Source of the DNA: JAVBPE01 sp031549865
GTDB taxonomy: Bacteria > Bacillota_I > Bacilli_A > Acholeplasmatales > Anaeroplasmataceae
Reading direction: 5' to 3'
Length of the DNA: 22,963 nucleotides
Assembly (NCBI GenBank): GCA_031549865.1
Contig: JAVBPE010000017.1
Coordinates: 1 to 22,963, forward strand
Both the position numbers and the translations under genes were made by a program. Shown piece by piece: positions 22,867-22,963 of the stretch. The notes below the pieces were generated by a model. That model saw only the letters and a program-made list of their open reading frames with translations. It was not told the origin of the DNA and made no database searches. The stretch's first letter is position 1, and every line of letters begins with the position of its first letter.

Positions 22867-22963
22867 CATTTATATAGAAGTTAGAGTTAAAAAAAAGACT
22901 TTCTTAAAGAAAATCTTTATAGTATTAGATAGTTTCATAGTTCGCTGATATATTATATTAGCT

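Noticed and set aside
1..22963. Possible mollicute code with TGA as tryptophan
   Set aside because: Trp is read from TGG throughout, no in-frame TGA occurs inside the recognised genes, and TGA ends the XRE and citrate synthase genes.
22867..22963. Imperfect hairpin AAAGACTTTC/GAAAATCTTT near the right edge
   Set aside because: It has one mismatch, lies in low-complexity AT-rich sequence, and a good terminator already ends the opp operon.

Overview
The window reads as a stretch of chromosome from a very A+T-rich, low-GC Gram-positive bacterium, probably a member of the Bacilli/Erysipelotrichia or a related uncultured Firmicutes lineage. The reasons are the strong GGAGG-type ribosome binding sites, TATAAT promoters, a tyrosine T-box leader, a CcpA-type regulator next to tyrS, and lipoprotein signal peptides. 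MurC and alanine racemase imply a peptidoglycan wall, so it is not a wall-less mollicute. TGA is used as a stop (1195-1197 and 13672-13674) and Trp is read from TGG, so the standard bacterial code applies. All genes are on the plus strand. No mobile element, tRNA, rRNA or CRISPR array was seen, and no gene-free gap exceeds about 230 bases.

Layout. 1-167: 3' end of rplS (ribosomal protein L19) and its terminator. 229-6449: a small surface-oriented block with a membrane-anchored XRE regulator and two consecutive Tyr/Asn-rich lipoproteins, of 1194 and 526 residues. Each lipoprotein carries three InlB B-like repeats behind its lipobox, followed by unrecognised sequence. 6521-8880: murC, then a ccpA-like regulator. 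8890-9071: a T-box riboswitch with a UAC (Tyr) specifier, which controls tyrS (9096-10328). 10482-14659: an operon for the oxidative arm of the TCA cycle (aconitase, citrate synthase, NAD-type isocitrate dehydrogenase), enough to make 2-oxoglutarate for glutamate. 14720-16530: a short alanine racemase and a lipid kinase. 16765-22794: an oppBCDFA oligopeptide ABC transporter operon. 22803-22866: hairpins ending that operon. The last ~100 bases hold nothing I can identify.

The most unusual object is the substrate-binding protein of the opp operon (20989-22794). Its sequence appears circularly permuted. The segment that normally forms the C-terminal end of SBP_bac_5/OppA proteins lies directly after the signal peptide, and the protein ends exactly where that segment would normally begin. 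A 12-residue EF-hand-type calcium loop sits between the lipid anchor and the displaced segment. Other points of interest are facing acidic tails on OppD and OppF, a perfect 10-bp inverted repeat enclosing the opp -35 region, the tandem lipoproteins next to a membrane-bound regulator, an altered effector-pocket motif in CcpA, and a minimal alanine racemase.

Several annotated starts are moved downstream of the longest open frame. The chosen ATG has the well-spaced ribosome binding site, and the longer form would start inside the promoter or the Shine-Dalgarno sequence.
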